64,000 nucleotides of DNA from Cricetomys ansorgei (lineage: Eukaryota > Chordata > Mammalia > Rodentia > Nesomyidae). Position numbers and translations under genes: made by a program. The stretch covers positions 5,891,501-5,955,500 of the forward strand of contig JAMJFZ010001816.1 in NCBI GenBank assembly GCA_026225945.1. The letters run 5' to 3'. Every line of letters begins with the position of its first letter. The first letter of the stretch is position 1. The notes beneath the pieces are model-generated. The model was not told the DNA's origin. It did not search any database and saw nothing but the letters and a program-made list of their open reading frames with translations. Shown here piece by piece: positions 24,183 through 36,100 of the stretch.

Positions 24183-24613
24183 GGCATTGGCAGAGAGGAG
24201 TCAGAAGGGTGAGACATGGTGAGGACGGGTTTCTCTCCTGTTTGGTCCTTTAATGGCCCTTCCTACCCATTTTCTTCCATAAAGCTCAGTTCTCAAGGGG
24301 AGTGGGTAGCAGGCCGCGTGTTGGCTACAGTTAACAGGACAAAGCAGTCTGGAAAACATAAAGACTCGGACAGGGTTGCAGCAGGCACGCCTTGCTCCCC
24401 ACCTTCAGGAACCAGCTGCCCTGTCATCGTCCAGCCTGCCTAGATGCACCAGCACCATCCTAGCTACTCTTCTCTGCCAAGCTGACAGCCACTGAAGAAC
24501 CCACCAGGTAAAGGCAGTGCTGTGGAGCCTGGCTGAAGCATCCCAGCATCCATCCCTTCATCCCAGCATCCCGACCGGCTTCTGAGAGCCGGCCTCCGCC
24601 GCTGGGAACGCGC

Positions 24614-24627
24614 GCGCCCCCTCGCGG
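24614..24627 (-). promoter_or_regulatory. CTCF-like motif, minus
   Basis: On the minus strand CCGCGAGGGGGCGC matches the CTCF core CCASYAGRKGGCRS at 12 of 14 positions. By eye only. Confidence 0.4.
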
Positions 24628-24757
24628 CGGCTGGAGCTGCAGCACATTTAGCGTCTGCTGAGCGCCTGTCGGGGACGCTGGCTCAGGCCTCCAGTTCTGC
24701 TCCCCAAGGGTCAGGAGAACCCTGCGGAGCCTCTGGAGCCTGCCCTTTTCTCTCCTG

Positions 24758-24771
24758 CCGGTAGAGGGCGC
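24758..24771 (+). promoter_or_regulatory. CTCF-like motif, plus
   Basis: CCGGTAGAGGGCGC matches the CTCF core CCASYAGRKGGCRS at 13 of 14 positions. It is the stronger of two divergently oriented motifs about 130 bp apart. Confidence 0.5.
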
Positions 24772-24790
24772 CAAGGACTCATAGACCGGT

Positions 24791-26379
24791 TTTTAAATAA
24801 TTTGGCATGGGGAGGGGAGAACAATCTTAAAAGAAGTGCCAAAGGAAAGACATGGATTCTCTTCCTTGTAGGACGAACAGATAGCAACTTCCACGAAACT
24901 TATTTCAAAAAAGGATATCGATATTGATACGCGATCATTATTTATTTATTTATTTTTTTTTTTATTTTACACAATAGAAATTTGAACTGCTCAAGTTCCA
25001 AGCGCCGCGATTTGAAATGTGTAACTGGCAGTACGGTACCGAGTGGATGGCTCTTCTTCTTCTGTGCTGGAGCTGGGGGGAGGAGAATACCTTAGGATTC
25101 TTATTTCCATTCCATGTCCTGATAGAGCCTGGGCTTACTGTAACTGAGGTTCCTGACAGGTTCCTGCATCCATTAAGATGCAGTTACGCTCGGTGTTCCA
25201 GAGCTCCTCATACACAACCCTGTTTTCTCATTTGATCACAGAAAAGAAAATTAGTGAATGGATGTACTTTGCTTTTGTTTGTTATTTGTTTTCTTTTTGC
25301 TGTTGTTGTTGTTTAGCTAGAACAAGCTGAGTTTCTTCTGTACACGAGATATTTTAAAGGAATTTGCCTATTTATTATTAAAGAATAAAATCTGCAATCT
25401 ACTTCTATTATCTGGCCATTAAATGATGAGCCCCTGTGTCTTCCAGGAGAAAGTCACTATGGCATTATGTATGTCCTGGGCTTAGTAACACTTTGAATCT
25501 ACATTCAAAGAGAAGTCTAACTCGAGCTGCTCACAATCACGAGTGGAAGACTGCAGGCCTGGAAGGAAGACTGCCTCTAGCTTTTCACGGAGTAGGAGAT
25601 CTACCCGGCTGAACATGGGCAGCGTCAGAGGCCCAGATTGGGAAAGAGAAGAACATATGACTTCTGCTGCAAGCCGAGGAAAGACCAGCTGTTCCTGAAA
25701 GCACATTTGTAACCACGGATAGTGTTAGTTAGTAAAGGCAGAATAAAAATCGTGAGTTTGGGAAACAAAATAATCTGGTTTGGTTCTGAGTTGGAGGTCA
25801 GACTGTCTCCATTACTGGCTTATATGAAACAGAGATAGGTGTTCAGCATCTCTGAGCCAACAATCCCTGGGTCCAAATTTAGAAAGTAACACCCTCAGGT
25901 TTGTTGTAGGGTATATACAGCAAATGCCATCTGTGTCAAAATCTTGATGCGAACATGTTTTTGCTCACCAGATAGTCTGTGCCCTTCATTTTGTTTTTGA
26001 CATGGGTGGTGAAAATGGGGTGTCATTCAGCAGTAAAGCCCTTACTTAACTTCTGTATGGCACCGAGTTAGACTTTCAGAACCAGTGTGTACATTGAAAT
26101 TCAATTTTAAGCTAAGCTTATTAGATTAAACCAAGAAATTTTGTGTGAAATGTATCTAGAAGTTTGACTTAAAGTCTAGTTGGCTTTTACTGGTGATTCA
26201 TAACGTGGGTAGCACCCCATGCAGAAGAGATTAGATTTGTTGGCATAGCACAGAGGTTGGTTTGCATACGATAATTCAAGCAAGCAAAAGAAAACAGAAA
26301 TCTGAAAGGTGGTCTGGCTCACATCAGGTTACTTAGTAAGGGTTCAGGTGGAAAGGATGCATTGATTGTATCCTATTTG
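24791..26379. other. intergenic, nothing recognised
   Basis: Only short T-rich and TTG-rich simple stretches are visible, at about 24945-24965 and 25265-25315. No gene or identifiable element. Confidence 0.45.
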
Positions 26380-26725
26380 ACGGAATACCTAACTGAAGCA
26401 GCTTAAGGCAGAAAGAATTTGTTTTGGTGCAGATTTGAGGATATAGTCCATCTTGGTAGGGGACGTGGTGGAGGAGCATGAGTCAGCTGGTCACATGTCT
26501 GCAGTAAGGAAGCAGAGAGAGACGGGTGACGGCGCTCAGCTTGCTTTCTCCGTTTTACTCGTCCAGGATCGGACCCGTGGGATGGGTCTGCTCCTGTTCA
26601 GGGTAGATCTGTCTTCAGGACAACCTTCTGGATACATTCCCAAAGACACACTCAGTGTGTTTTCTGTTGAAATTCTACATCTGGTCAAGTTGACCATGGA
26701 GGTTAACCATTGCAAAGGACTACTT
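26380..26725. mobile_element. rodent interspersed repeat, class unresolved
   Basis: The string AAGGCAGAAAGAATTTGTTT, then GGAGCATGAGTCAGCTGGTC, AGGAAGCAGAGAGAG and the GTCAAGTTGACCATGGAGGT ending, is a pattern I know as a widely dispersed rodent repeat. I cannot assign its class. Confidence 0.5.
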
Positions 26726-26827
26726 TATTACACTGACTCACTTTGACTGTGCTCTTTTTGATTGGTTGCTACAAATCGCCAGCTTAGGGAGTTTCCCTGA
26801 GTCTTTACAATTTCACTTTGTTTAGCC

Positions 26828-26960
26828 GGGAGAGACAGTTCATCAACTAAGAGAGCTGGCTGCTCTTTCAGGGGACTCAGGTTTGATTCTGAGCATACAC
26901 CTGGTGGCTAAGAACTGTCTGCAACCCCAGTTCCAGGGGGCAGTATAACCACTGATGTAT
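26828..26960 (+). mobile_element. B2 SINE, plus, with CTCF-like core
   Basis: B2 head (GAGAGACAGTTCATCAACTA), then GACTCAGGTTTGATTCTGAG and AACCCCAGTTCCAGGGGGCA. The end carries CCAGGGGGCAG, resembling the CTCF core. Rodent B2 elements are known carriers of CTCF sites. Confidence 0.75.
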
Positions 26961-27039
26961 GCATTGATTTATTTTTCTTCTTGTGGGTTCATGGAGGAGG
27001 ACAGTTTATTCTTTGCTAATTCAATCCCCGGTCCTACAG

Positions 27040-27580
27040 GGTGCCAGCCTCCATACAATCTAGACCTAGAAGACATCAGCCTCCAATCAATCTAATCAGC
27101 AAACCTAGAATGTTTCCGCCTCTGAGATTTACAACTGACTGAGCTCACTCTGAGTAGCTGTCTTCTGAGCTACTTCTTTTCACTTTGAGCTGTATTGTGA
27201 ATTCCGAACTATACATTGTAAACGGTCTGCTTCTGACTCTCTGCTTTCCGTCTTAGCTTATTCTGAACTGGCTCCGCTCTTCTCAGCTTCTTCTTCTGAA
27301 CTGGTCTGATCTGATTGCACCCAAATTGCCCAACTGAACTAACTCTCTGGTTCTGCTTCTTGTCTGCTTCCACCTCTGCTTCCTGTCTCTGCTTCCACAC
27401 TCTGCTTCTACTCCATGCTTCTCTCTATTGAGCTGGTATTAAAAGCATGTGCCATCACTGCCTTTTGAGTTAGGATTAAAGGTGTGTACTACATTGCTTT
27501 AACAACAAAAATCCCTTTCACCTAGCATTAGCACAAACAGAGGACAGGATTAATCTAACATTCCTTCTGCATTCCATCCT
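27040..27580. mobile_element. possible LTR-type rodent repeat
   Basis: Long CT-rich stretch of repeated TCTGCTTC/CTGAACT words, then two ATTAAAGG-like motifs (GGTATTAAAAGCATGTGCCA, TTAGGATTAAAGGTGTGTAC). I have seen this organisation in rodent LTR-retrotransposon-derived repeats, but the assignment is weak. Confidence 0.3.
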
Positions 27581-27842
27581 GATCACACAGACCTCTGAAT
27601 TTGATGATGTGATCCCTTCATATGGACCTTTGGATGGGATTCCCTTCCTAGCTATTACACAGGTTTCTCAATGTGATCCTTTTCTAGAGATGGCAAAACA
27701 CTCACACACACACATTCACTTGGTTTACACAGCACATAGCAGAAACAATTCTATTTTGGTTTGGTCTGTTGAAATCTACTGCAGCAGTTCAGTCCAGAGC
27801 AACGACCTGCCACAGATTTTGTTTGTTTGTTGTAGCTTTGGG

Positions 27843-27935
27843 GTTTTGTTTTGAGACAAGGTATTGCTCTATAACTCAGGCTGTCTTCAAACTGTAGATC
27901 CTCCTGCATCAGCCACCTCATTGCTGGAATTTCAG
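27843..27935 (-). mobile_element. B1-like SINE, minus
   Basis: GAGACAAGGTATTGCTCTAT and GGCTGTCTTCAAACTGTAGA, ending GCTGGAATTTCAG. Old B1/proto-B1 copy. Confidence 0.7.
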
Positions 27936-29559
27936 ACGTCCCCATGTCAAGTCAACATGTTTAATCAAAGTAAAGAAGAGAAAAAGGTTTGTTATGAAGC
28001 TTTTTTTCTTGAGAAAAACTGATAAAGTGTTCAAAATAAAAGTAAAGATCACACTCAATAAATTAGTACAAGCCTAAAGAATTGTCTAAAAGACTCAATG
28101 TAAGTGGCAAAAATTTTACAATTTTTTAATTGCAATTACTTACTTAATTTGCTTCATTTCTTACTCAAGAAATTATTTAATTTCTTGATTTGGAATTAGG
28201 GTTTAAGTATCAAATATTAAACAGATGTCACCATCTAGTGCCTTCATGTGTGACTATTGCAATTTATAACTTTAGTAAATTCAACCAGAAATGATGCTTT
28301 TAAACTCATCTTTGACCTACAATAAATTATGCTGTGGTAGGCGAGTGAAACTGTCAGTAAAAAGCTAAAAATAGATGTTATAACAGAGTTGATATATTCG
28401 TTTAGGGCAGTTAAGTACCTATAAAACAGGTAACTATATTCAAGCCCCACAAACCTATGGGGAGATTATTCATTTGTAATTAACATCCAAAAATCCTTGG
28501 TCGTACATTAAAACGTGGTTGGAAAACTAGTGTGTCAGGGGGAAATTGTTTTATGTTCCACAGAACCCTTTAGCAACCTGGAGAGCCTTCTCAGAATAAT
28601 ATGTTCAAGGAATTGTACATGAGAAAGTAAGGACTGGCTTGAACTTTACAAATCTGCCTGACTAGTCATCATCCCGAAGAAAAAGTCAGTAAAAAACAGC
28701 CTTAGAATTACTAGGGAACAGTATTTCTCCCCAACCCTAGGAGAAGGTAAAGTGTCATAATGGCACCCTGTTTCTTTTTAGTCTCTGAGAAACTTTGTCT
28801 CCTAAAATGTAGTCTTGGATCTTTCTTTAGGAAAATATATCAGCAGACTTGAAATATCTCAAACCCTTGGCAGGAGAATCTCTGAGAATCAGCCTCACAC
28901 TATAACCCAGGTAGGCCCAAAGCTTTTCATAAAGGGTTTCTGGACACGCTGCCTCCACAACTGTTTTAACTTCAGAATTTGCAACCAAAGACGATCTCCT
29001 TCCTATGTTCAAGTCGTAGTCCAGACCTCCATGCAGCTCCTGTGTGGACACACAAAGTGACTTTGCTTGGAGCCCACCAAATCATTGCTCATTTTAATCT
29101 CATCTCTCCTCCACCCTTCCCCGGCATCAGGGCATTCTCCTGGCTGACCCTGATTTTGGTTGTCTGGTGCGAGGCTCCCAGTAATCTTCTGCAAACTGGT
29201 CAAGGGGGGACCCAGAGGAGAAACAACTAGATTAAACCTAGCTCTAATGGTCGGTTGTCAAGCTTTTGAAAAGTCGTGGACCATCACCGATGTGAAGAGG
29301 GACCGGGCAACAACAGCTTAGAGAGTGGGCTCACTGTCTAAGGGCTGCAGAGGGCAGAGGCAGAGCAGAGCTGACCGCGGCTGGCAATCATGGTGGCAGC
29401 GTGGACTGCAGACCGTTCTCGCCGACCTTTGCAACTAGTTCTGGCTCCGGCCGGGTGAGCACAGTCATCTCCGGAAATGTCCCGAGTTGTCGTTCCCTTT
29501 GGCACCCGTTGTCCCTGAGTAGAAGACTGTTGGCGCCGGGCCGAGGAAATCTGAAAGCG
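27936..29559. other. intergenic upstream of Cln5, nothing recognised
   Basis: AT-rich unique-looking sequence that becomes GC-richer after about 29,300. No splice-bounded coding exon found on either strand. Confidence 0.45.
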
Positions 29560-30130
29560 TTCTGTTATTGTTGCGATCTCAGTTTGCACGGCCAGCCCCG
29601 AGCTCCTTCCGGGTGGACAGGTTGCAGCCTCCGGCGCACGCGCGGCGGAGCGGAGGCGCCCGGGCCCGGGGCAGGACCGCGGAGGCGTCACGCTCCCGGA
29701 GGTCACGCGCGCGCGGGCCCGGCGCTCGCTGTCGTCGCGGCGCGCACGCTGGGCGGACGCGGGTGCCCGGGAGCCGCCGCGGGGTCTCCGGGGGAGCGGC
29801 GGATGGCGCGCGCCGGGCTCGGCGGGGTGGGCTGGCGCGGGGCGCCGGCGCTGCTCGTGCTGGCGGCGGCTCTGGCCGCGTCCCCGACGTCGGGGCGCCG
29901 CTGGCCGGTGCCCTACAAGTGAGTGAGGTGGAGCGGGGCTCGGTGGGGACCCGGGGCCGGAGCAGAGAGACACCCCCCCCCCCCGTGTGCTCACGGCGGC
30001 ACCGGGGCGCACTCCTTAGCTGGGTGGGGGCACCCGGGGTCGGGGGGCGGTCCTCACTGGTTTAGGGTCGCCCCGAGTGCGGGGTGGTGGGGAACGCAGA
30101 GTGACTCACGTTTCCGCGTCCGGAGACTTT
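29560..30130. promoter_or_regulatory. CpG island promoter of Cln5
   Basis: Dense CpG and GC-rich sequence surrounds the first exon, typical of a broadly expressed gene. No TATA box is seen. A 12-base C run lies at 29973-29984, shortly after the exon 1 donor. Long open frames on both strands here are GC artefacts. Confidence 0.8.
29803..29918 (+). CDS. Cln5: Cln5 exon 1, coding part
   Basis: 116 nt encoding the signal peptide and the W-P-V-P-Y motif, ending in phase 2 inside a Lys codon at donor GTGAGTG. Exon 2 starts with A, restoring AAA. Confidence 0.92.
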
Positions 30131-33100
30131 TAGGTGCAGCTGAGTGACCGGGAGAACGGGTTAGCACGCGTCGTAAGTATCGCGTTTAGTAGGGCCTTTA
30201 TCGTTAGCTGTCATTGCATTGCATTTGGCAGAATTTACTGGGGCGCCGCCCGCCCAGGTGTGCCCCGGGTTTCCCAATCTTTCCGTTCTGAATTCCAGAC
30301 CTGGGCATTCTTCTCTCCTGGCCAATCAGGATCATCTCATTGGTTGGTCCATTTCAACCAGAAGGTTGGCAGGGCTCCTGAGAAATGGGAGTTTTGTTGT
30401 TGTTCACTCCTGGCCAATCAGGATCACCTCGTTGGTCCACTTCTACCTGAAGGTTGGCAGGGCTTCCAAGACCTGAGAAATTGACTGGAGCTTTTTTGTT
30501 TTTTAGTTTGCTTGCTTTTCAAGACAGGATTTCTCTGTCTTTAACTCTGGTTGTTCTGGAACTCACTCTGTAGACCAGAACTCACAGAGATCCGCCTGCC
30601 TCTGCCTCCAGGTGAAAATCTAAGTTAAATATAGAAGTTTTTGTCCACATGTTGAGAGTGTAATAAAATACACTGGTTAAAATCTTTGGGAGCTTAGGAT
30701 TCTTCCTCTTTCTTCTGCGCAAGCGCAGCCAGGCATAGGAGGTGATCAGGAGACTAGTGTGTTAAACCGTGGTCCCAATCTGTTCCGGTTTAAGTGTCTT
30801 CTTTCTCTTTGAGCATTGTTGCAGTCTCCTGACTGGTCTCAGCCTGAATTTAACCCCAGCCACTCTTCCAATTAGCACAATAAGTATGGCTTTCTGGTAT
30901 ATTCAGCCCTATCAGATCTAAAACCTGATAAGCTCCTTCAGGGTTCAAGGTCCCCGTGTCAGGGGCTGTAGGAGTGCCATTTCATATTTCTCATGAGAGA
31001 CTGTCAGCCGCTGTCTGCTCTCATCTTGAGGCCTGAATTCTGGCTTTCTGTAGCTGTGAAGCTCTTCAGGTATTCCTTTTGTGTCTTATAATAACCCCCA
31101 TGCCTTACCTGGTCTAGCTCTCTTCTTGGGCGCCTTCATGGGTAGCCAGCACTACCCATCCCCGCAGTGAAATTGGTTTCTTCCTCCTTTGTGTCTTAGG
31201 TCTCTTATTTCCTTAGTTTTGGTTCTTACCACAACTACCTTCTGCCTTGTTTAATGTCCTCCAAGCCCTCACCCCAAGCTTGGTGAGGAAGGGTTATAAT
31301 TTCTTGTTCCCCTTCTTCCCAGTGTCTTCTCTATACGGTAGATCCTCCATAAATTAGTTGAATGTTTATTTTTAAATAAAGTTGACTTTATGATTTGATG
31401 TTTAAGACATCATTAGAGGTGTGTATATGAAACAAGTAAAATGTACATTTATATGAATCACTGCAACCTAAGCTCTACATATTTTCCCTAAGAAATATTG
31501 CTGAGGACTGGGAAGATGGCTCAGCGCCCACAGCACAATCCCCGGGACCTGACTTTGGATTCTCTGAGCTCATGTAGAAACCAGCATGGCAGTGCATACC
31601 TGTCACCCCAGCCTTAGGAGGGAGAGGCAGAGAAAGGCAGATGCTTGACACTCATTAGCTGGCCAGTTTTAATGAGAGACTCTGTATCAAAAAATAAAGG
31701 TCAAAAGCAGTTAAGCAAAGACACCTGTACATGTGCACATACTACACATAATATCACACACACCCACACACACATATACACATACACCACACACACACTC
31801 ATACACACACATACACACACACACATTACACATGCACACATACACACACATTCATACACATACGTGCACACACATATACACATACACATACTCATACACA
31901 CACACACAGCTGATCCTGAAATGAAAATCAGGATTCTAAAGTATCTCAGAAGAACAAGTCTGCTTCCTTTTAGGATCTAGTTTGATGGTTCTCTTTCTTA
32001 CTAGACGCTTCTCTTCCCGCCCGGAGCCAGATCCCTACTGCCAAGCCAAGTACACCTTCTGTCCTACCGGCTCCCCTATCCCAGTTATGAAGGACAGTGA
32101 TGTCATTGAAGTCTTAAGACTCCAAGCCCCTGTTTGGGAATTTAAATTCGGAAACCTCCTGGGACACTTGGTAAGAATGCATCTTGGTCTTGTAACTTCG
32201 CTCAAGTACTTTAGTTACCACTTTGACTTATGAGTAATCCAATGGTGGCTCCTATTGATTTTATTATTTATTGATGCACTTTGCACATGTGGTTCATGCA
32301 TGTGTATGCACCTGTTCGCAAGTGCGAGGTGGCTGGAGGAACATGTTGGGTGTCCCCCTCCACATTGTTCCCTTGGGACAGGATCTCTCACTAAACTTGA
32401 AACTTACATGTTTGGGTAAACTGCCTGGTCAGTGAACTCGTCTCGTCTCCTCAACTCTGAGGTAACAGACTCAACTGGAAATGCCTGGCTTTTCGGTGAG
32501 CACTGGGGATTGAACTCAAGTCTTCATGCCTGCCTAGCAAGTACTCTTACCCTCAGCCATCTCCCAGCCCGTGATATACTTCTCAGCACCTTTAAGTTGG
32601 TAGTCAGAAAGAGTTACCATGGAGCCTGCCTGTTGCTACACACCTCTAATCCCAGCATTTAGAAGGCCCAAGCACGAGTCGATCTGAGCTACATGGCAAG
32701 ACTGTCTCAAAAACAAAGCAAAAGTTACAGTGAATAACAAGTATACTGGCCTTAATCTGCCTTGCTGTGGAGGATCTTGTAATGGCCCCCAGACCTTAGC
32801 ACAACCGATGCCATGTTAGAGGCACCAAGATGCTATTTTGATGGAAGAGTCCGGCATGTAGACCTCAACACCTGCCAAAATGAGAGCAAAGACCGAATCC
32901 GTCATAGTCCATAGCTCTGGGAAAGTCCCTAAATGCACTAATCTTGCTTTTCGCCTTCTGTATCTTTGCATATTAACTGTACTTGCTAAACTGAAGTGTA
33001 TTAACCAGGATATGCTATTGTCGTTGTTTACAAAAACAAAGCCAAGCTCGGCAAGGCTCAGGGCTAACAATGTGGCCTGCCGGCCGGTGAACAAACATTT

Positions 33101-36100
33101 TCTATTGGCTTTAAGAGTCTGTATCCCTGAGCAAGTTAGCTCATAACAATCTAAACTCCACTCCGCTCTGGGAATGAGAAGGGCAAGGCAGGAATCACTT
33201 CTTGACCTCCAAGCCCTCCTGTCAGCCCTTTCCCAGCTCAGTGGATCACCCTGCGAGGTAGGCACAGTCTTTCCTGGAACATTCCTTTCATGCCTACTGT
33301 AAGCTGTGAGAAAAATCTCAAGTGTCTTCACGTAGCTCACACCCTTGGTAAATGAGTCCTAGTCGACAAAACCAGAGTGGCGATGGGTGCCTGCAATTTG
33401 AGGGGCCACGGTGTCACCCCAAGGATAGTTAACCAGAAGCACAGCCTGCTCCCCCCCCAGCAGCTGCTCTACTTTGTATGCATTTGTGGTGTACCAAACT
33501 CTCACCCAGTAGGTGGCTTGGACCCACGGTCACTTTCCAAATGCTCTTCACACCTGTGCTGTCTGTTACACAGAAAGTTATGCACGATGCGATCGGATTC
33601 AGGAGTACCCTGACCGGCAAGAACTACACGATGGAATGGTATGAGCTTTTCCAGATGGGCAACTGTACATTTCCCCACCTCCGACCGGAAATGGACGCTC
33701 CGTTCTGGTGTAACCAGGGGGCCGCCTGCTTTTATGAAGGAATCGATGACAAACACTGGAAGGAGAACGGGTCGCTAGTTCTAGTCACGACCATATCCGG
33801 TAAGTTTCAGAAAGACAGTAGCGTTTGGCGATTACATCGGTGTGCAAGTGGAAGGTTTCATTCATCCACTGAGATTCCAGCCGTGTTCTGCCTCACGGCT
33901 GTCATGTGCAGTCTGTACTTCTGAGGCCATTACACTTAGAACTAGGTGGATCCTGATGCGGAGCCTTGCTGGGGGATGCTCTGTCCATCATAAGCATGAA
34001 TGACACAAATGCCGTGATAGCTAAACTGGAACCCAAGTAAACAACAGATAGAATCCGTAAAACGCCCTGTTAGAGAGGCTCTTGATTGTACCTAAAAAAA
34101 AAATGGTGCTTATAAATTAATTTCACATGGAGAAATATTGAGGCTTTGCTTCCTCCGGGCCTGGCCGTGCTCCGAGTGCTATTCTTGGATCGCATCACTT
34201 AGCAGCAACACAAACTCCTGAGTGAATCGTTAGTTTCTCCATTGTGCAGATGGGGAAACTGAGATACAGGTTACAGCTCTCGGGTAAGTGGCACTCCAGC
34301 CCTGATAGGAAAGCCCTCCAGGCCATTCTCTTAACAACTTTGGTGTGCTGCCTCCCCAGACGCGTTATGTTCCAGTACATTTCAGGTCCTCTGGAGACAT
34401 GTTTAAGTGTTCATCTCTTAATATCTTCTGTTCTTTCATCCTGGAAAGTTGAAGGCACGGTTGTGATTTTGCGTTCTCTGCATTCGGCACGGTCCGTTCC
34501 TCTGTCGTAGGAACTTTTGTCAGTAACCAAGTATGTGACCTTGGGTCCCCTTCACCTTACTGGAATTCAGGGCCCGCTCATGTGTCGACCCGGTGCATGG
34601 TGGGCGTCCACCAAAGCAGCGTGTGGAGATGAGAGCACCGTTCCTGGTGCTAATTATCCCACTAGCCTCAGGGATTGAGGAAATGGTCAGCGTTTTATTT
34701 GTGGCAGTTTTACACAACAGGTGTGTAAGGTGTGTAAGCTCATAATTCAGTTGGGAAGGATAAGACATCCCTCGTGCTTTTACAGATAAGGAAACCAGAT
34801 ACAGGTGAATTCACCCCAGTGCTGTGACTGACACTTTCACAGTCACAGAGCTGGATGGAACAGGCCACGTCTACAGTTGAGGTCTTTTAAATATAACCTG
34901 CGGTCTCTTAATGCAAAATGCTGGTTTTCTAATCTTTCCTTCTACTTTCTAATTCACACGACCCAAAACATCCGACTATGAAAGCCTGCCTCTTTCAGCA
35001 TATCTCAGTACATTGAGGGCCTTCTGTCTCACATCCCAAACCAGTTCACATTGCCAGGGTATTGGGGCTCCCAGCACACACCCTTTCTCCTCCTCGTGCG
35101 AGCTAATAATCATATAAACAGTGACCACTCTTTCCTGACCATGCTTTCATGTGCTAGAATGTCACGCTTCTAAATTCTTCAGCTTGCTTTTGTTATTAAT
35201 CCCATCCCACGAGCTTCTCCGGATGTTGTGACATAGTGTTTGGAAGTCCAGCTTTTTCAAGTTACCATGAGCCATGTCTCTAAATCTAAAGCAGACTTTG
35301 TAACGCTGCACAGTTTTACTTCCCGAAAAGTAGAAAAGGCATCTAGTGGATTCGAATGATGGACTTACGTCATGAACTAAGGCTGGTGTAACCCAAGAAA
35401 GGTTTGCTGGTCCTGAGTCTTGGGGGCCTAGATCTTTTGTTTCTACAAATGCCCAGATGAGGCTTGTTCCCTGCAGAATAGCAGGATTCTCTAAGTACTT
35501 GGAGAGATTTTACTGATCTGGCTCGAGGTGGTGGTAGAAGACTTAGCCACCCAGGAGTCTGTGCGGTTAGTGAAGCCAGCCCAATGGATGGCCGGTTTGG
35601 TTAACTGGTTAGAAGAAGTTGTGTGGTAGGTAGTCAGTGGTATCCCAGCAAGCACAAAAGAGGGAGAAAAAGGGATCGCTTCTATGCACAGGGATGAGAG
35701 GCTGCGTGTAGCTTCAGCTAGAGTTGCATCTCCACAGCCGACGCTACTGTAAGCATCCCAGGCTGGAGTTGAGCCGAACCTACTGTAAGCATCCGTGCTT
35801 TCTGCCAGTTCACCTCTTTGCCTTCTTCACTTGGTCTTACACTGTCTTTCACGTTTTCCTCTCCCAGTTCTTGCTTCCCTTTTCTCGTTTGCTTCTGAAT
35901 CTGGGACTTGCTGAATAGAGAAAATAGCTACACGTATGTGTATTCACACTCTTGACTATCACTTTGACCATGGCTTAAAAAATTATGGAGTCTGCAAGAG
36001 TTCTCTTTATGTCCCTATGACGTCTTGTACTTCCTTGAAGAATGGAAGAAAATGTAGCTAAGCTTGCATCCTGCTATGGGGACAGGTTTTGAAGTTTTAA

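Larger units (their letters stand above)
24558..24790. promoter_or_regulatory. CpG-rich patch with two CTCF-like motifs
   Basis: A short GC- and CpG-dense patch in otherwise AT-rich intergenic DNA between Acod1 and Cln5. It carries no recognisable exon or gene. It could be an insulator, an enhancer or the promoter of an unannotated non-coding RNA. Confidence 0.45.

Noticed and set aside
29338..30065. Antisense and overlapping open frames around Cln5 exon 1, including an in-frame upstream extension of the signal peptide
   Set aside because: CpG-island composition explains them. The upstream extension has no family counterpart, and the 29803 start gives a proper signal peptide and a mouse-like length.
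31645..31980. His/Thr-rich open frame
   Set aside because: It is a translation of the CA/CATA microsatellite.
32750..33260. Possible endogenous retroviral LTR in Cln5 intron 2
   Set aside because: Some LTR-like features were suspected, but I found no clear termini, poly(A) signal or family match, so it is not listed as an element.
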